Positions 6,505 through 15,313 of a DNA stretch of 33,528 nt are shown one piece after another. The stretch lies in assembly GCA_947468665.1 (NCBI GenBank), contig CANILH010000029.1:1-33528 (forward strand), in the 5' to 3' direction. Source of the stretch: Oligoflexales bacterium. Its GTDB lineage: Bacteria; Bdellovibrionota_B; Oligoflexia; Oligoflexales; RGVZ01. Position 1 is the first letter of the stretch. Every line of letters starts with the position of its first letter. A program made the position numbers and the translations under genes. The notes under the pieces were generated by a model that was given only the letters and a program-made list of their open reading frames with translations, searched no databases and had not been told where the DNA came from.

Positions 6505-8643
6505 GTGGTTTCTGTCGTTATGTTGATATCGGTGTGCGCGATTTTGGCTTTGGCCGTATCCGCGTTCTTCGCCATAAAAGTAAACTCGGTCAAGATTACG
6601 ACCGCCGAGGTGGGGGCCTCTGAAGAGGTCGTTGCCCGCCTTCGTGAGATCTCTGGGGCGATCGCCGAGGGTGCCATGGCGTTTCTGGCTCAGGAGTATA
6701 AGTTTGTAGGGATTTTCGTGGTCGCGTTCGCGGTTGTGATAGCCATCACGCTGGACAATCCTGAGACAGCAAATGTTAACGAGGGGCTTTTTAGCGCAGC
6801 CGCCTTTGTGATTGGAGCATTCATCTCCAGCGTTTGCGCGTTTTTGGGGATGAAAATAGCGACCGTCGGTAACGTCCGTACAACGGTTGCTGCTCGCCGC
6901 AGTATAACAGAGGCATTCAAGATGGCGTTCCACTCCGGAGCGGTCATGGGATTTGGTCTTACAGGCCTCGCGGTTCTCGGGCTTCTGATCGTTGTAGTTG
7001 TGTTCGACAACATTCTCTCTGCTGCTGGTATTGAGAAGCACTATATAATGGAGATGGTGGCGGGATTTGGATTGGGTGGTTCTACTGTAGCCCTTTTCGG
7101 TCGCGTTGGTGGTGGTATCTATACTAAGGCAGCTGACGTCGGCGCGGACCTGGTTGGTAAGATTGAGGCAGGTATTCCTGAAGACGATCCACGTAACCCT
7201 GCCGTTATCGCTGACAACGTCGGTGACAACGTCGGTGATATCGCCGGTATGGGGGCCGACTTGTTTGGTTCTTGCGCCGAGGCAACCTGCGCGGCGCTCG
7301 TTATTGGAGCGACATCAGCCGCTCTCGCCCAGGATATGAACGCTCTGCTTTACCCGCTTCTGATCAGCGCGGTAGGTATTCCAGTTTGTTTGATTACGGC
7401 ATTTTTTGCCCGTCTTAAGCCCGACGCGACTCAGGTGGAGCCCGTTCTCCGTGGCCAGCTCCTGATCTCCACCGCCTTGATGTCGGTAGCGCTCTATTTT
7501 GTAACCAAGAATTTCATGCTGGATTCGTTCTCGATCGGTGGTGTTGAGATCACCAACAATAAGGTTCTATTCTCGGTCCTATCAGGTCTCTGGTCGGGAA
7601 TGCTGATCGGTTACATGACTGAGATCTATACAAGTCATCAATATAAACACGTTCGCCGATTGGCCGCTGCGTCTGACAAGGGTCCGGCGATCAACATCAT
7701 TTATGGTTTGTCTCTTGGTTACGAGTCGGCAGTAGTGCCAGTGCTCGCAGTCGCGGCGACTGTTTACGCGTCATGGACGATGGCTGGAATGTACGGAATC
7801 GCCCTTTCGGCGATCGGTATGATCTCGACGATCGCCACCGGACTGACGATTGATGCCTTTGGCCCTGTTGCTGACAACGCGGGTGGCATTGCTGAGATGT
7901 CACATCTCGGTAAAGAAATTCGTGACCGTACGGACCTTCTCGATGCGGCGGGAAATACCACTGCCGCAATCGGTAAGGGGTTCGCCATCGGGTCTGCAGT
8001 ACTCACAGCGCTGGCTCTTTTCGCGGCGTTCCTCACACGGGCTCATTTTGAGGCCCTCAACCTGCTCTCACCAACAGTATTCGCTGGTCTATTTGTCGGT
8101 GGCGTATTGCCTTTCCTCTTCACCGCTCAGACAATGCTCGCAGTGGGCCGTGCCGCTGAAGGAATGATCCACGAGGTTCGTCGTCAGTTCCGTGAGATCC
8201 CTGGGATTCTAGAGGGAACGGGCCGGCCTGATTACCGTGCCTGCGTGGCCATCTCAACCAACTCCGCTCTCAAGGAGATGATTGCACCCGCAATTTTGGT
8301 TATTTTTTCGCCGATTGTTGTCGGCGTGGTGTTTGGCGTTGAGGCCCTCGCGGGCGTACTCGCTGGTTCTATGATCACCGGTATTGTTATGGCCCTATCC
8401 ACCTCCAATTCTGGTGGCGGCTGGGATAACGCCAAAAAATACATTGAGAAGCATGAGGGCAAAGGCACCGATAAGCATAAGGCTGCCGTTGTCGGCGATA
8501 CCGTTGGCGATCCGTTCAAAGACACCTCCGGACCGTCCCTGAATATCCTGATGAAGCTTATGGCTATCATCAGCCTCGTATTCGTGCCGTTCTTCCAGAC
8601 TGGTCACAGCTGGTTGATGGGCATACTTGGTTTGGGACAGTAA
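6505..8643 (+). CDS. hppA: Membrane-bound K+-dependent ion-translocating pyrophosphatase
   Basis: An integral membrane enzyme of 712 residues with about 16 hydrophobic segments that hydrolyses cytoplasmic pyrophosphate and pumps H+ (or Na+) across the membrane. Diagnostic motifs are DVGADLVGK at about 211-219, [20 protein letters not shown] shortly after, and [17 protein letters not shown] near the C-terminus, which together build the Mg-pyrophosphate site. [10 protein letters not shown] carries alanine where K+-independent enzymes have lysine, so the protein belongs to the K+-dependent class; the pumped ion cannot be told from the motifs alone. The start chosen is GTG 6505, with AGGAGG 5 nt upstream; the upstream in-frame TTG at 6487 places that ribosome site inside the coding region. 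Its own promoter candidate and a strong terminator suggest a single-gene unit. Confidence 0.96.
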   Translation: MVSVVMLISVCAILALAVSAFFAIKVNSVKITTAEVGASEEVVARLREISGAIAEGAMAFLAQEYKFVGIFVVAFAVVIAITLDNPETANVNEGLFSAAAFVIGAFISSVCAFLGMKIATVGNVRTTVAARRSITEAFKMAFHSGAVMGFGLTGLAVLGLLIVVVVFDNILSAAGIEKHYIMEMVAGFGLGGSTVALFGRVGGGIYTKAADVGADLVGKIEAGIPEDDPRNPAVIADNVGDNVGDIAGMGADLFGSCAEATCAALVIGATSAALAQDMNALLYPLLISAVGIPVCLITAFFARLKPDATQVEPVLRGQLLISTALMSVALYFVTKNFMLDSFSIGGVEITNNKVLFSVLSGLWSGMLIGYMTEIYTSHQYKHVRRLAAASDKGPAINIIYGLSLGYESAVVPVLAVAATVYASWTMAGMYGIALSAIGMISTIATGLTIDAFGPVADNAGGIAEMSHLGKEIRDRTDLLDAAGNTTAAIGKGFAIGSAVLTALALFAAFLTRAHFEALNLLSPTVFAGLFVGGVLPFLFTAQTMLAVGRAAEGMIHEVRRQFREIPGILEGTGRPDYRACVAISTNSALKEMIAPAILVIFSPIVVGVVFGVEALAGVLAGSMITGIVMALSTSNSGGGWDNAKKYIEKHEGKGTDKHKAAVVGDTVGDPFKDTSGPSLNILMKLMAIISLVFVPFFQTGHSWLMGILGLGQ

Positions 8644-8664
8644 GGGCAATTTATTGCTAGAATG

Positions 8665-8694
8665 AAAGCCACGCACGCTGTGCGTGGCTTTTTT
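8665..8694 (+). terminator. Intrinsic terminator of hppA
   Basis: A 12-bp perfect stem (AAAGCCACGCAC with GTGCGTGGCTTT) around a 3-nt loop runs into six T residues. It begins 21 nt after the hppA stop codon and ends just before the ribosome site of the next gene. Confidence 0.93.
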
Positions 8695-8713
8695 GTATCA
8701 TGGAGGGGTGGAC

Positions 8714-9208
8714 ATGGCGATTCGGATATTTGTGACCGGCGGAACCTTCGATAAGGAATACAACGAGATCGACGGAGCTCTGTTCTTTAAGGACACCCAC
8801 ATTAATGAACTCTTAAAGCTCGCCCGCTGCAAGGTGGACTATGTGGCTACGACGCTGATGATGGTCGATAGCCTTGAGATGGTTGATGCGGATCGCCAGA
8901 CGATTCTCGATAATTGCCGCCGCTGCGCTGAGAGTCAGATTATTGTCACTCATGGGACAGATACCATGGTGGAAACGGTCAAATTCCTAGCGGCGGCCAA
9001 GCTACCCAAGACCATAATTCTCACGGGAGCCATGATCCCGTTTAAGTTTGGCAGCTCCGACGGTCTCTTTAATATGGGATGCGCTTTGGGCTTCGCCCAG
9101 TCTCTGACAAACGGTGTTTACATCGCCATGAATGGCCGGGTTTTTAACTGGGATAATGTTCGCAAGAACCGGAAACTCGGTGAGTTCGAGGAACTGCGGG
9201 AGTCGTGA
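8714..9208 (+). CDS. Single-domain L-asparaginase-like protein
   Basis: At 164 residues this covers only the N-terminal catalytic domain of type I/II asparaginases, which are usually about 330 residues. The nucleophile motif TGGTFDK (T11), the second threonine motif THGTDTM (T82, D83) and the PKTIILTGAMIPF segment, whose K99 corresponds to the conserved catalytic lysine, are all present. The reading frame ends normally, so this is the known short form of the family rather than a visible frameshift. The C-terminal domain that helps build the active site at the subunit interface is missing. Start: ATG 8714 with GGAGGGG 5 nt upstream; the longer GTG start at 8684 lies inside the hppA terminator. 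Substrate and activity are uncertain. Confidence 0.88.
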   Translation: MAIRIFVTGGTFDKEYNEIDGALFFKDTHINELLKLARCKVDYVATTLMMVDSLEMVDADRQTILDNCRRCAESQIIVTHGTDTMVETVKFLAAAKLPKTIILTGAMIPFKFGSSDGLFNMGCALGFAQSLTNGVYIAMNGRVFNWDNVRKNRKLGEFEELRES

Positions 9209-9242
9209 CAGGACTCACAATCACTATGGAGGAAGGATAAAT

Positions 9243-9812
9243 ATGGAAAATTCGCAATTTGCCAAAGACCTTGGCCCGCTAGGCGCCCTGATCGGAACCT
9301 GGGAAGGCATCAAGGGGGACGATATCGCCCCCGGGGATAACCGTGGTGTAGAAAACAATAAATTTCGCGAAAAAATGACCTTCATACCTATCGGCAGGGT
9401 GGATAACCACGAGCAGATATTGTTTGGATTGCGTTACTCAACGGTCGCCTGGCGGCTGGGCGTGGCAGACCCATTTCATGAGGAGGTCGGGTACTGGCTG
9501 TGGGACGCCGCTAATCAGCAGGTTATGCGGTGTTTTTTGGTGCCCCGCGGCGTCTCGGTGATCGCTGGCGGCACGGTGAGCCCCGATGCGAAGGCTTTCA
9601 GATTAGCCGCTGAGGTGGGATCATCCACTTACGGAATTTGCTCCAATAAGTTTCTCGACGCCGAGTTTAAGACGGTCCGCTATGAGCTCGATGTCACGAT
9701 TCACGGTCCAGATAGTTTCTCCTACGCCGAAGACTCTCAGCTTCTTATGAAGGGGCGTAAGGATGTCTTTCATCATACCGATAAGAATACGATGGCCAGG
9801 GTTCTTGGTTAA
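9243..9812 (+). CDS. Nitrobindin-like heme-binding beta-barrel family protein
   Basis: A 189-residue soluble protein without a signal peptide. It opens with LGPLGALIGTWEG, the signature of the THAP4/nitrobindin (DUF1794) beta-barrel family, and continues with alternating strand-like segments, including FHEEVGYWLWD, which matches the family's conserved HxExGxW-type region. Nitrobindins bind heme and nitric oxide, but this branch is only distantly related and heme binding is not assured. A strong ribosome site, GGAGGAAGGA, precedes the ATG. It follows the asparaginase-like gene by 34 nt, so the two may share a transcript, and it converges on the OsmC-family gene with a 12-nt gap. Confidence 0.68.
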   Translation: MENSQFAKDLGPLGALIGTWEGIKGDDIAPGDNRGVENNKFREKMTFIPIGRVDNHEQILFGLRYSTVAWRLGVADPFHEEVGYWLWDAANQQVMRCFLVPRGVSVIAGGTVSPDAKAFRLAAEVGSSTYGICSNKFLDAEFKTVRYELDVTIHGPDSFSYAEDSQLLMKGRKDVFHHTDKNTMARVLG

Positions 9813-9824
9813 ACGCGGGATCGT

Positions 9825-10271
9825 TCAGACGTCAAAATGGGCCTCGCCATTGCCAATGGATTTGCCGTTTAAGGTCATGCGGTAGCGGACAGGCACCACT
9901 TTTGTGACCATGGCGCTCACGCCGCAGAACTTGGTAAGGCTCAGGTGAGCCGCCTCTGTCAGCATGTCCGGGGTAATATCACTACCCTCAACCTCAAACA
10001 TGATATCCACGCCAGCAAAAACCCGCGGGTGGCTTGATCGGGGTTCCGCGTCGGCCTTGACCGTAAGCTTATAAGGCCGCGTTTTATGTTTTTTAAGCAA
10101 GGTGACGATGTCCATGCCCGTGCAGCCAATGATGCCGGCGAGCATGAGTTCCTTTGGCGTGGGGCCTTTGTTCTCGCCACCGGCGGCGACCTGGGTATCC
10201 ATGTAAAAAACGTGATCTCTTATCTTGGTCTCAAAGGTGAAGTTTTGGGTCAATGTGGTCTCGGCGTGCAT
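9825..10271 (-). CDS. OsmC-family peroxiredoxin-like protein
   Basis: A 148-residue OsmC/Ohr-family protein. The two redox-active cysteines are present: C50 in the motif LAGIIGCTGMD and C116 in KFCGVS. Members of this family reduce organic or lipid hydroperoxides in the cytoplasm with dithiol reductants. The gene is translationally coupled to the lipoprotein gene before it: the TAA stop and ATG start share one base at 10271. It is therefore the last gene of the operon with the class A PBP and its lipoprotein, an unusual place for an oxidative-stress enzyme. General OsmC rather than Ohr is favoured, because the Ohr-typical N-terminal motifs were not recognised. Confidence 0.9.
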   Translation of the reverse strand: MHAETTLTQNFTFETKIRDHVFYMDTQVAAGGENKGPTPKELMLAGIIGCTGMDIVTLLKKHKTRPYKLTVKADAEPRSSHPRVFAGVDIMFEVEGSDITPDMLTEAAHLSLTKFCGVSAMVTKVVPVRYRMTLNGKSIGNGEAHFDV

Positions 10272-11647
10272 TAGATCTCCTTTATGGTGTCATCCATCAC
10301 TTTGAATAAAAATACCGGCCAGCTGCTTTCGCGCTGGGCGTCAAAGGCGGGGTCACGAGATGGGAAATAAGTATCCCATTTGTTGTTAATTGACTGGAGT
10401 CTCTGGGCGATTTCGTGACGGCTCAGACCGAATCGGACTGCTTCTGTGGCCAATGTTCCCAGACGGTGACCGATGATCTGGTAGTCAATCCGACTCGCCG
10501 CCTGGGCTGTCGTGAAATAATCATTGTCGCTGACCGGAGTCTCAATGGTGTCCGGAAGGTTACGGTAACTGCCGATGAAATCCACAAATAGCGCACCCTG
10601 GATGGCCTCGTCCCGCGGTAACACCAAGGCGGGGGAGCGCCACTGCTGATTGCCGGCGAATAAAATCTGTTTTGCGGGGAGTGACGTGGACACGATGTTC
10701 ACGATGTGACGGACCATCCGGAAGTTATCGAAAATCAGCACCGCCGGAAGCCCCTGTATCCCGGCCAATCGAAATGTCTGGCCTTTGACCGCGGAGAGAA
10801 TGGATTGTGGGTTTTCGGGGTTGTATGTGGCCTCAGAATAGCTGATGCCGGAGCCCGCTATGGCTTTCATCAGATGATAGAGCTCAAGATTGGCGTTTGA
10901 CGGGTAGAAAACGATCGCGTTCCGGACGTTCTGAGACTTTAAAGTCTCCGTCAGACGTAACGCAAGGCGTTTCAGGGGAGGATAAACTCGCATCGTTTGG
11001 GCAGTTTTGCCAAGCGCAGCATCAGAATTCACGATGAGAGCCGGGGTCTGCGACTGATCGGCCATCCGCGAGATAGCGCTCGCGTGACTCTGGTGGAGCC
11101 CCCCAATGAGCATCGCGACCCGGTCAAGATGAACTAGCTCAGCCGATGCTCTCAGGGCGTCATCGTAGTTTTTATTGGTACGGCGGATAATCATGGACTT
11201 TTCAGGGTTGAAGCCCGCACGGGTGAGCTCGACGCGCATCTGATCGAGGATCGTCTGAATCGCCGACTCATTGCCAGAAACGGGTGGAAGTAAAACTCCG
11301 ATCCGTTGAGATTTTGAGGCGTAGATATCTTCGAGATGCTCCAGGATCTCGCCGCGCATTCGAAACGACTCGCAATCTTTGAGCTTGTATGATGCCACAC
11401 GTGCTGGCCATTTGAGCTTCGCGCGTTGATCGACTGAGAGAGGCTGAACCGAGGCGAAAAGGTTGTGAGGGACCGTCTGAAGGGCGTGCTCGCAATGCTC
11501 AAGAGCACGGTAATGCCGCGGTGTAAGATCAACCCGCTCTAGTGTGTTTGATTTTGTCATGACATCGACGCCGCGGTCCGGTCCGATAAAAGAGCAGCCC
11601 GACAAGGTCAGGGCGAGCAATGTTTTTTGCCACGTGTTAATCACCAA
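10271..11647 (-). CDS. LpoA/LppC-like lipoprotein with periplasmic-binding-protein fold
   Basis: A 458-residue exported lipoprotein. The signal peptide ends in a perfect lipobox LSGC with the lipidated cysteine at position 18. Residues from about 110 onward (RIGVLLPPVSGNE, VAMLIGGLHQSHASAIS, ALIVNSDA, RNAIVFYP) follow the type I periplasmic binding protein fold shared by amino-acid ABC receptors and the C-terminal domain of LpoA, the outer-membrane activator of PBP1A. Its start lies inside the end of the class A PBP gene (overlap of 11 nt) and its stop overlaps the next start. That context favours an LpoA-like activator over a transport receptor, since no permease genes are nearby. The start is TTG 11647 or GTG 11644, with GGAG 7-10 nt upstream. 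Function is inferred, not shown. Confidence 0.85.
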   Translation of the reverse strand: MVINTWQKTLLALTLSGCSFIGPDRGVDVMTKSNTLERVDLTPRHYRALEHCEHALQTVPHNLFASVQPLSVDQRAKLKWPARVASYKLKDCESFRMRGEILEHLEDIYASKSQRIGVLLPPVSGNESAIQTILDQMRVELTRAGFNPEKSMIIRRTNKNYDDALRASAELVHLDRVAMLIGGLHQSHASAISRMADQSQTPALIVNSDAALGKTAQTMRVYPPLKRLALRLTETLKSQNVRNAIVFYPSNANLELYHLMKAIAGSGISYSEATYNPENPQSILSAVKGQTFRLAGIQGLPAVLIFDNFRMVRHIVNIVSTSLPAKQILFAGNQQWRSPALVLPRDEAIQGALFVDFIGSYRNLPDTIETPVSDNDYFTTAQAASRIDYQIIGHRLGTLATEAVRFGLSRHEIAQRLQSINNKWDTYFPSRDPAFDAQRESSWPVFLFKVMDDTIKEI

Positions 11648-13697
11648 TTTTTAGCTCCCGGTAACTGCCTTTGTCTTGTTTCAGGCTCTTCATATCATCT
11701 GATGCTTGGGATTTTTTGGGAACTTTATTCTTGTAAAAAAGCGCTGAAACTCCCTGATCGACCGGACTTCCGTAGTCCGGGTCAATGGTTACTGCAGTCA
11801 ACGCGTCGGGAGTCGCCCAAGGGGTTGTTGGAAGACCGACCTGGGTCAAGCCGTCGAGGAACTGTTTCCATATCGGGAGTGCCAGGGAGGAACCACTGGC
11901 GGCATCGCCTAAAGATGAGTTGGCATCTCCTCCAACCCAGGTGACGGCGACAAGATCTCTTGTAAATCCGGCAAACCAATTATCTCTCGAGTCATCGGAG
12001 GTTCCAGTTTTTCCTGCGGCATAAGGAGACATATAGCTGACGGCAGAACCTGTACCGTGGGTTAGGACCGCTTGAAGGCCAGATCTGACTAATGCCGCTA
12101 TCTCGGGCGAAAAGACCTGAATCGGTGGTTGCGATGCCGGATCAAATTGGTAGAGGACTTTGCCTGCCCGGTCCTCAATTTTGGTGATGGCGTAAGTTTC
12201 GAAACGGTTGCCATCGTTGGCTATGGTCCGGTATATAGCGTCAACATCCATCATTGATGCGCTGAAGCCACCAATAGCCACCCCAGTCTCAAGTTTCATG
12301 GGGGATTTGACGCCCATCAGCTCAGCGCGATCGATGACGTTTTTCATTCCTAATTTTTGGGCAAGGCTAACCACCGGGGTGTTCATCGATCGCGCAAGCG
12401 CTTTGATCAGTGTGACTTCTGTCATGTCATCACCTTTGTGATTTTTGGGACGAAATCCACCAACATCGATTGGGCTGACAAACACTAAATCAGCCCATGT
12501 CATGCCTTTTTCCATGGCGAGACTAAAGAGCACCGGCTTAAAACTGGATCCGGGTGACCTTTTTGAGGTGATGGTGCGGTTAAATTGTGATTCCCTGAAA
12601 TTACGTCCGCCAACCATGGCTAAGACTGCGCCGGACCTAGGGTCTGTCGCAAGAATTGCCGCTTCAATCCGCTCTGGGATTTTACGTTTCTTTTTGGAGT
12701 TGATTTGAGCCTGGATCGCATCAAGAGGCGCGACATTGTCGGCGACCGCTTTGTTTGCGATTTCCTGGTAGGTGCGGTCTAACGTGGTCGTGATTTTGTA
12801 GCCCTTATCATTCAAGACCATCTCGTCCTCGCCAAGCAGTCGCTCCACCTCGCCACGGATCCAGGCCACAAAAAATGGCGCGACGGTTTCGTTGATCGGA
12901 ATCCACGGTTTAAACTCAAGCGGCTTGTTTTTAGCGGCGGCTATGTGATCTTTAGTGGTTAATTGTGCCGCCAACATAGCGTCGAGTACGATATGTTGCC
13001 GTCTTATGGCGGCGGCTGGGTTTTTGTGGGGATCATAAGCGCTTGGAGCCTGAAAAAGTCCCGCGAGCAGAGCAAATTCCGCGAGCGATAGCTCACTGAG
13101 CGGCCTGCCGAAATAGACCATTGAGGCAGCCCCTACGCCGTAGGCACCGTGTCCCATGTACATTGTGTTCAGATAGAGCTCAAGAATACGCTCTTTGCTC
13201 AAGTTCTTTTCTGCATAGTAGGCGAGGATAATTTCCCGAAGCTTACGTGAGACTTTTTTCTCGCGGGTCAGGAGGTAGTTCTTAACAAGTTGCATGGTCA
13301 AAGTTGACCCGCCTTGCTTAAGTCGCCCGGAGGTCGCCACACTTAAAAAAGCCCTGCCGATGGATCTCCAGTTGACACCGTCGTGCTCAAAAAACTTGCG
13401 GTCTTCCACGGCAAGAAGCGCGTTGATCATTGGCTTGGGAATCTGATCAAACGGCACCTGCACATGATAGTAGCTGAAATATTCGCCTATTTTGGCGCCG
13501 GAGCGGTCCAGGACAACGGAATTATCGGGAATGATGGCGGCCGTTAGTTTTTTGATTTGCTCGTCTTCGCTCTCAAAGACACCCTGCGACCACAGATAGG
13601 TGGCGAACGCGAGGAAAAGGGTGGCTGCAATGCCTGAAATGATCGCCAGGTTAGCAACCAGAAATCCAGACTGGGAGCGGGTTTTGAGCGACAACAT
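11637..13697 (-). CDS. Class A penicillin-binding protein (PBP1A type), bifunctional transglycosylase/transpeptidase
   Basis: A 686-residue inner-membrane enzyme that polymerises and cross-links peptidoglycan. An N-terminal membrane helix spans about 12-36. The family 51 glycosyltransferase domain shows EDRKFFEHDG with catalytic E99 and QGGSTLTMQLVKN. The transpeptidase domain has the three penicillin-binding motifs: SSFK with nucleophile S384, SMN at 437-439 and KTGTS at 563-567. The C-terminal tail is charged and low-complexity. The ATG at 13697 has a GGAGG only 3 nt upstream. It heads the operon with the LpoA-like lipoprotein and the OsmC protein. A separate monofunctional transglycosylase is encoded 1.6 kb away on the other strand. 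Confidence 0.95.
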   Translation of the reverse strand: MLSLKTRSQSGFLVANLAIISGIAATLFLAFATYLWSQGVFESEDEQIKKLTAAIIPDNSVVLDRSGAKIGEYFSYYHVQVPFDQIPKPMINALLAVEDRKFFEHDGVNWRSIGRAFLSVATSGRLKQGGSTLTMQLVKNYLLTREKKVSRKLREIILAYYAEKNLSKERILELYLNTMYMGHGAYGVGAASMVYFGRPLSELSLAEFALLAGLFQAPSAYDPHKNPAAAIRRQHIVLDAMLAAQLTTKDHIAAAKNKPLEFKPWIPINETVAPFFVAWIRGEVERLLGEDEMVLNDKGYKITTTLDRTYQEIANKAVADNVAPLDAIQAQINSKKKRKIPERIEAAILATDPRSGAVLAMVGGRNFRESQFNRTITSKRSPGSSFKPVLFSLAMEKGMTWADLVFVSPIDVGGFRPKNHKGDDMTEVTLIKALARSMNTPVVSLAQKLGMKNVIDRAELMGVKSPMKLETGVAIGGFSASMMDVDAIYRTIANDGNRFETYAITKIEDRAGKVLYQFDPASQPPIQVFSPEIAALVRSGLQAVLTHGTGSAVSYMSPYAAGKTGTSDDSRDNWFAGFTRDLVAVTWVGGDANSSLGDAASGSSLALPIWKQFLDGLTQVGLPTTPWATPDALTAVTIDPDYGSPVDQGVSALFYKNKVPKKSQASDDMKSLKQDKGSYRELKIGD

Positions 13698-13801
13698 GAA
13701 CCTCCGCGGGTGGAGTGGGAGACTATCATCTAAGCTATGACTAAGTCTATGGTTCTGTTATCTTGGGGATATCGAGTGAGAGACCTATGAATGGAGCGAT
13801 T

Positions 13802-14380
13802 GTGACCGTTAAAAAATTATGCCTGGCGGTTTTTGTGTTTTGGGCGACGGAAGCGTTGGCTGAGATTCCAGGCACCGCGTTATCCAACGACCGGGATCTT
13901 ATACGCTTCGACCTGCGTGGAGGGTTTGCCTCGCCAGGTTCAGGCGTCAGTGGAGGGGGCACGGTCCTTTGGACATTCAGGCGGGCGGACGCCATTGGAT
14001 TCTCGAGTAATCTTTCGCTGCACAGCATATCAGGCGACAAGTCTAGGTTAACGACGCTGTCTCATGATTTAGTCTGGGAACACTCAACCGCCCTTCTGCA
14101 AGGGTTTCATGCCCTCAGGCTTCGTGGCGGGCTGGGTGCCGTGCGTGTTAACCGGACTATGGATGAGTTGACGGCGGCAGAAAAAGGTAAATCAACAGAT
14201 AAGCAAGCATGGGCGGCCCACGCGTCCGGTTCTGCAGCTATAGATTTTCCTGTGGCTGATCTTATGTGGTTTAGGGTTGGAGTGTGGAGCGAAAAGGCTT
14301 TTTTAAAAGATATTCCCCTTCAGGGTGGAATTTTCGCGGCCTGGGTCTTTGGCGGTCAGTGGCTTGGTATCGGGGATTAA
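13802..14380 (+). CDS. Exported protein, probable small outer-membrane beta-barrel
   Basis: A 192-residue protein of unknown function. From GTG 13802 it begins with a clear signal peptide, MTVKKLCLAVFVFW, with likely cleavage after ATEALA. That GTG has GGAG 5 nt upstream, so it is preferred to the ATG at 13787 or the TTG at 13763. The mature part is made of alternating polar/hydrophobic segments rich in glycine and aromatics, such as IRFDLRGGFAS, LRLRGGLGAV and MWFRVGVWSEKAF, as in eight-stranded outer-membrane barrels. There is no recognisable domain. It is divergent from the class A PBP gene and lies 97 nt before the cyclophilin operon. Confidence 0.78.
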   Translation: MTVKKLCLAVFVFWATEALAEIPGTALSNDRDLIRFDLRGGFASPGSGVSGGGTVLWTFRRADAIGFSSNLSLHSISGDKSRLTTLSHDLVWEHSTALLQGFHALRLRGGLGAVRVNRTMDELTAAEKGKSTDKQAWAAHASGSAAIDFPVADLMWFRVGVWSEKAFLKDIPLQGGIFAAWVFGGQWLGIGD

Positions 14381-14407
14381 ATCCCCACTCGCCAGACGTC
14401 GCGATTT

Positions 14408-14416
14408 TGGTATGAT
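14408..14416 (+). promoter_or_regulatory. Candidate extended -10 promoter for the cyclophilin operon
   Basis: TG, one base, then TATGAT (14411-14416) forms an extended -10 element about 60 nt before the cyclophilin ATG. No good -35 element is present, as is usual for extended -10 promoters. It lies in the only sizeable gap before a long run of tightly spaced genes. A weak call. Confidence 0.35.
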
Positions 14417-14477
14417 AGGCGACGAATTCCACTTGGACATTTTCCGCTAAAACTTAAACTTGCCGAGGAGGCACCAC

Positions 14478-15311
14478 ATGCGTTTGTTCGCCATCATTCA
14501 TTCGTTCCTGCTTGCGCTAACCATAACCACTTCTGTTTCGGCGGCTGATGACCAGGAGCTGCGTGCGAAGTTTACCACGTCGGAAGGATCGTTTGAGGCG
14601 AAATTATTCTACAAAGAAGCGCCATTAGCCGTTTCCAACTTTGTGGAGCTCTCACGTAAAGGCTTTTACAATGGTTTGATATTTCACCGTGTCATCCCTA
14701 ATTTCATGATTCAGGGCGGAGACCCTAAAGGTAACGGAACCGGTGGTCCCGGTTACGCGTTTGCTGACGAGTTCAGTCCGAACCTTAAGCACTCCAAGCC
14801 AGGAATGCTTTCCATGGCCAATAGCGGCCCTAATACCAACGGGAGCCAGTTTTTCGTAACGGTCAAAGAAACTCCGCATCTTGATAATCGTCATACGATA
14901 TTTGGGGAAGTTGTCTCAGGTTATGACGTCGTCAAGAAAATATCAGAGGTCAAAGCTACGAATGACAAACCAAATAAAGACGTAAAAATTGAGAAGCTTG
15001 AGATCGTTGGCGACTGGTATAAGTCAGGTGAGGTCAAAAAAACCAAGGAGCTTTCTCAGGAAGATATCAAAAATATTTCCAAAAAACCGGTAGAGTCACT
15101 ATTGGCCAAAATCGGTGAAGCTCAGGGATTTGGTAAAATTTCCCAGGCCACATTTAGCGATGGCATGGCCCGTGGCGATCAGATCCAGGTGCGCTATTCT
15201 GTCAGTTACGCCAAATCAAAAGGCGCCCAGTTTATGGGTGTTTTCCAGGTAAAAGATGGGAAAGCCGCTGAAGTGCAGCAGTTTCAGTTCTCGCGTGGCC
15301 AGGGGCAGTAA
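14478..15311 (+). CDS. Periplasmic peptidyl-prolyl cis-trans isomerase, cyclophilin type
   Basis: A 277-residue exported isomerase that speeds proline-bond rotation during folding of envelope proteins. The start at ATG 14478 has GAGGAGG 6 nt upstream. A signal peptide (MRLFAIIHSFLLALTITTS) is likely cleaved after SVSA, about residue 22. The cyclophilin domain spans about 28-182, with FHRVIPNFMIQGGDP (catalytic R71), MANSGPNTNGSQFF and HLDNRHTIFGEV. A C-terminal extension of some 95 residues, from about 183 to the end, is not part of the fold and is lysine-rich at first; its role is unknown. It opens the operon and is followed after 2 nt by the transglycosylase gene. Confidence 0.93.
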   Translation: MRLFAIIHSFLLALTITTSVSAADDQELRAKFTTSEGSFEAKLFYKEAPLAVSNFVELSRKGFYNGLIFHRVIPNFMIQGGDPKGNGTGGPGYAFADEFSPNLKHSKPGMLSMANSGPNTNGSQFFVTVKETPHLDNRHTIFGEVVSGYDVVKKISEVKATNDKPNKDVKIEKLEIVGDWYKSGEVKKTKELSQEDIKNISKKPVESLLAKIGEAQGFGKISQATFSDGMARGDQIQVRYSVSYAKSKGAQFMGVFQVKDGKAAEVQQFQFSRGQGQ

Positions 15312-15313
15312 AC

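Noticed and set aside
14433-14460. TTGGAC and TAAACT spaced by 16 nt as a promoter for the cyclophilin gene
   Set aside because: The -10 would put transcription start inside the ribosome site, too close to the ATG at 14478.
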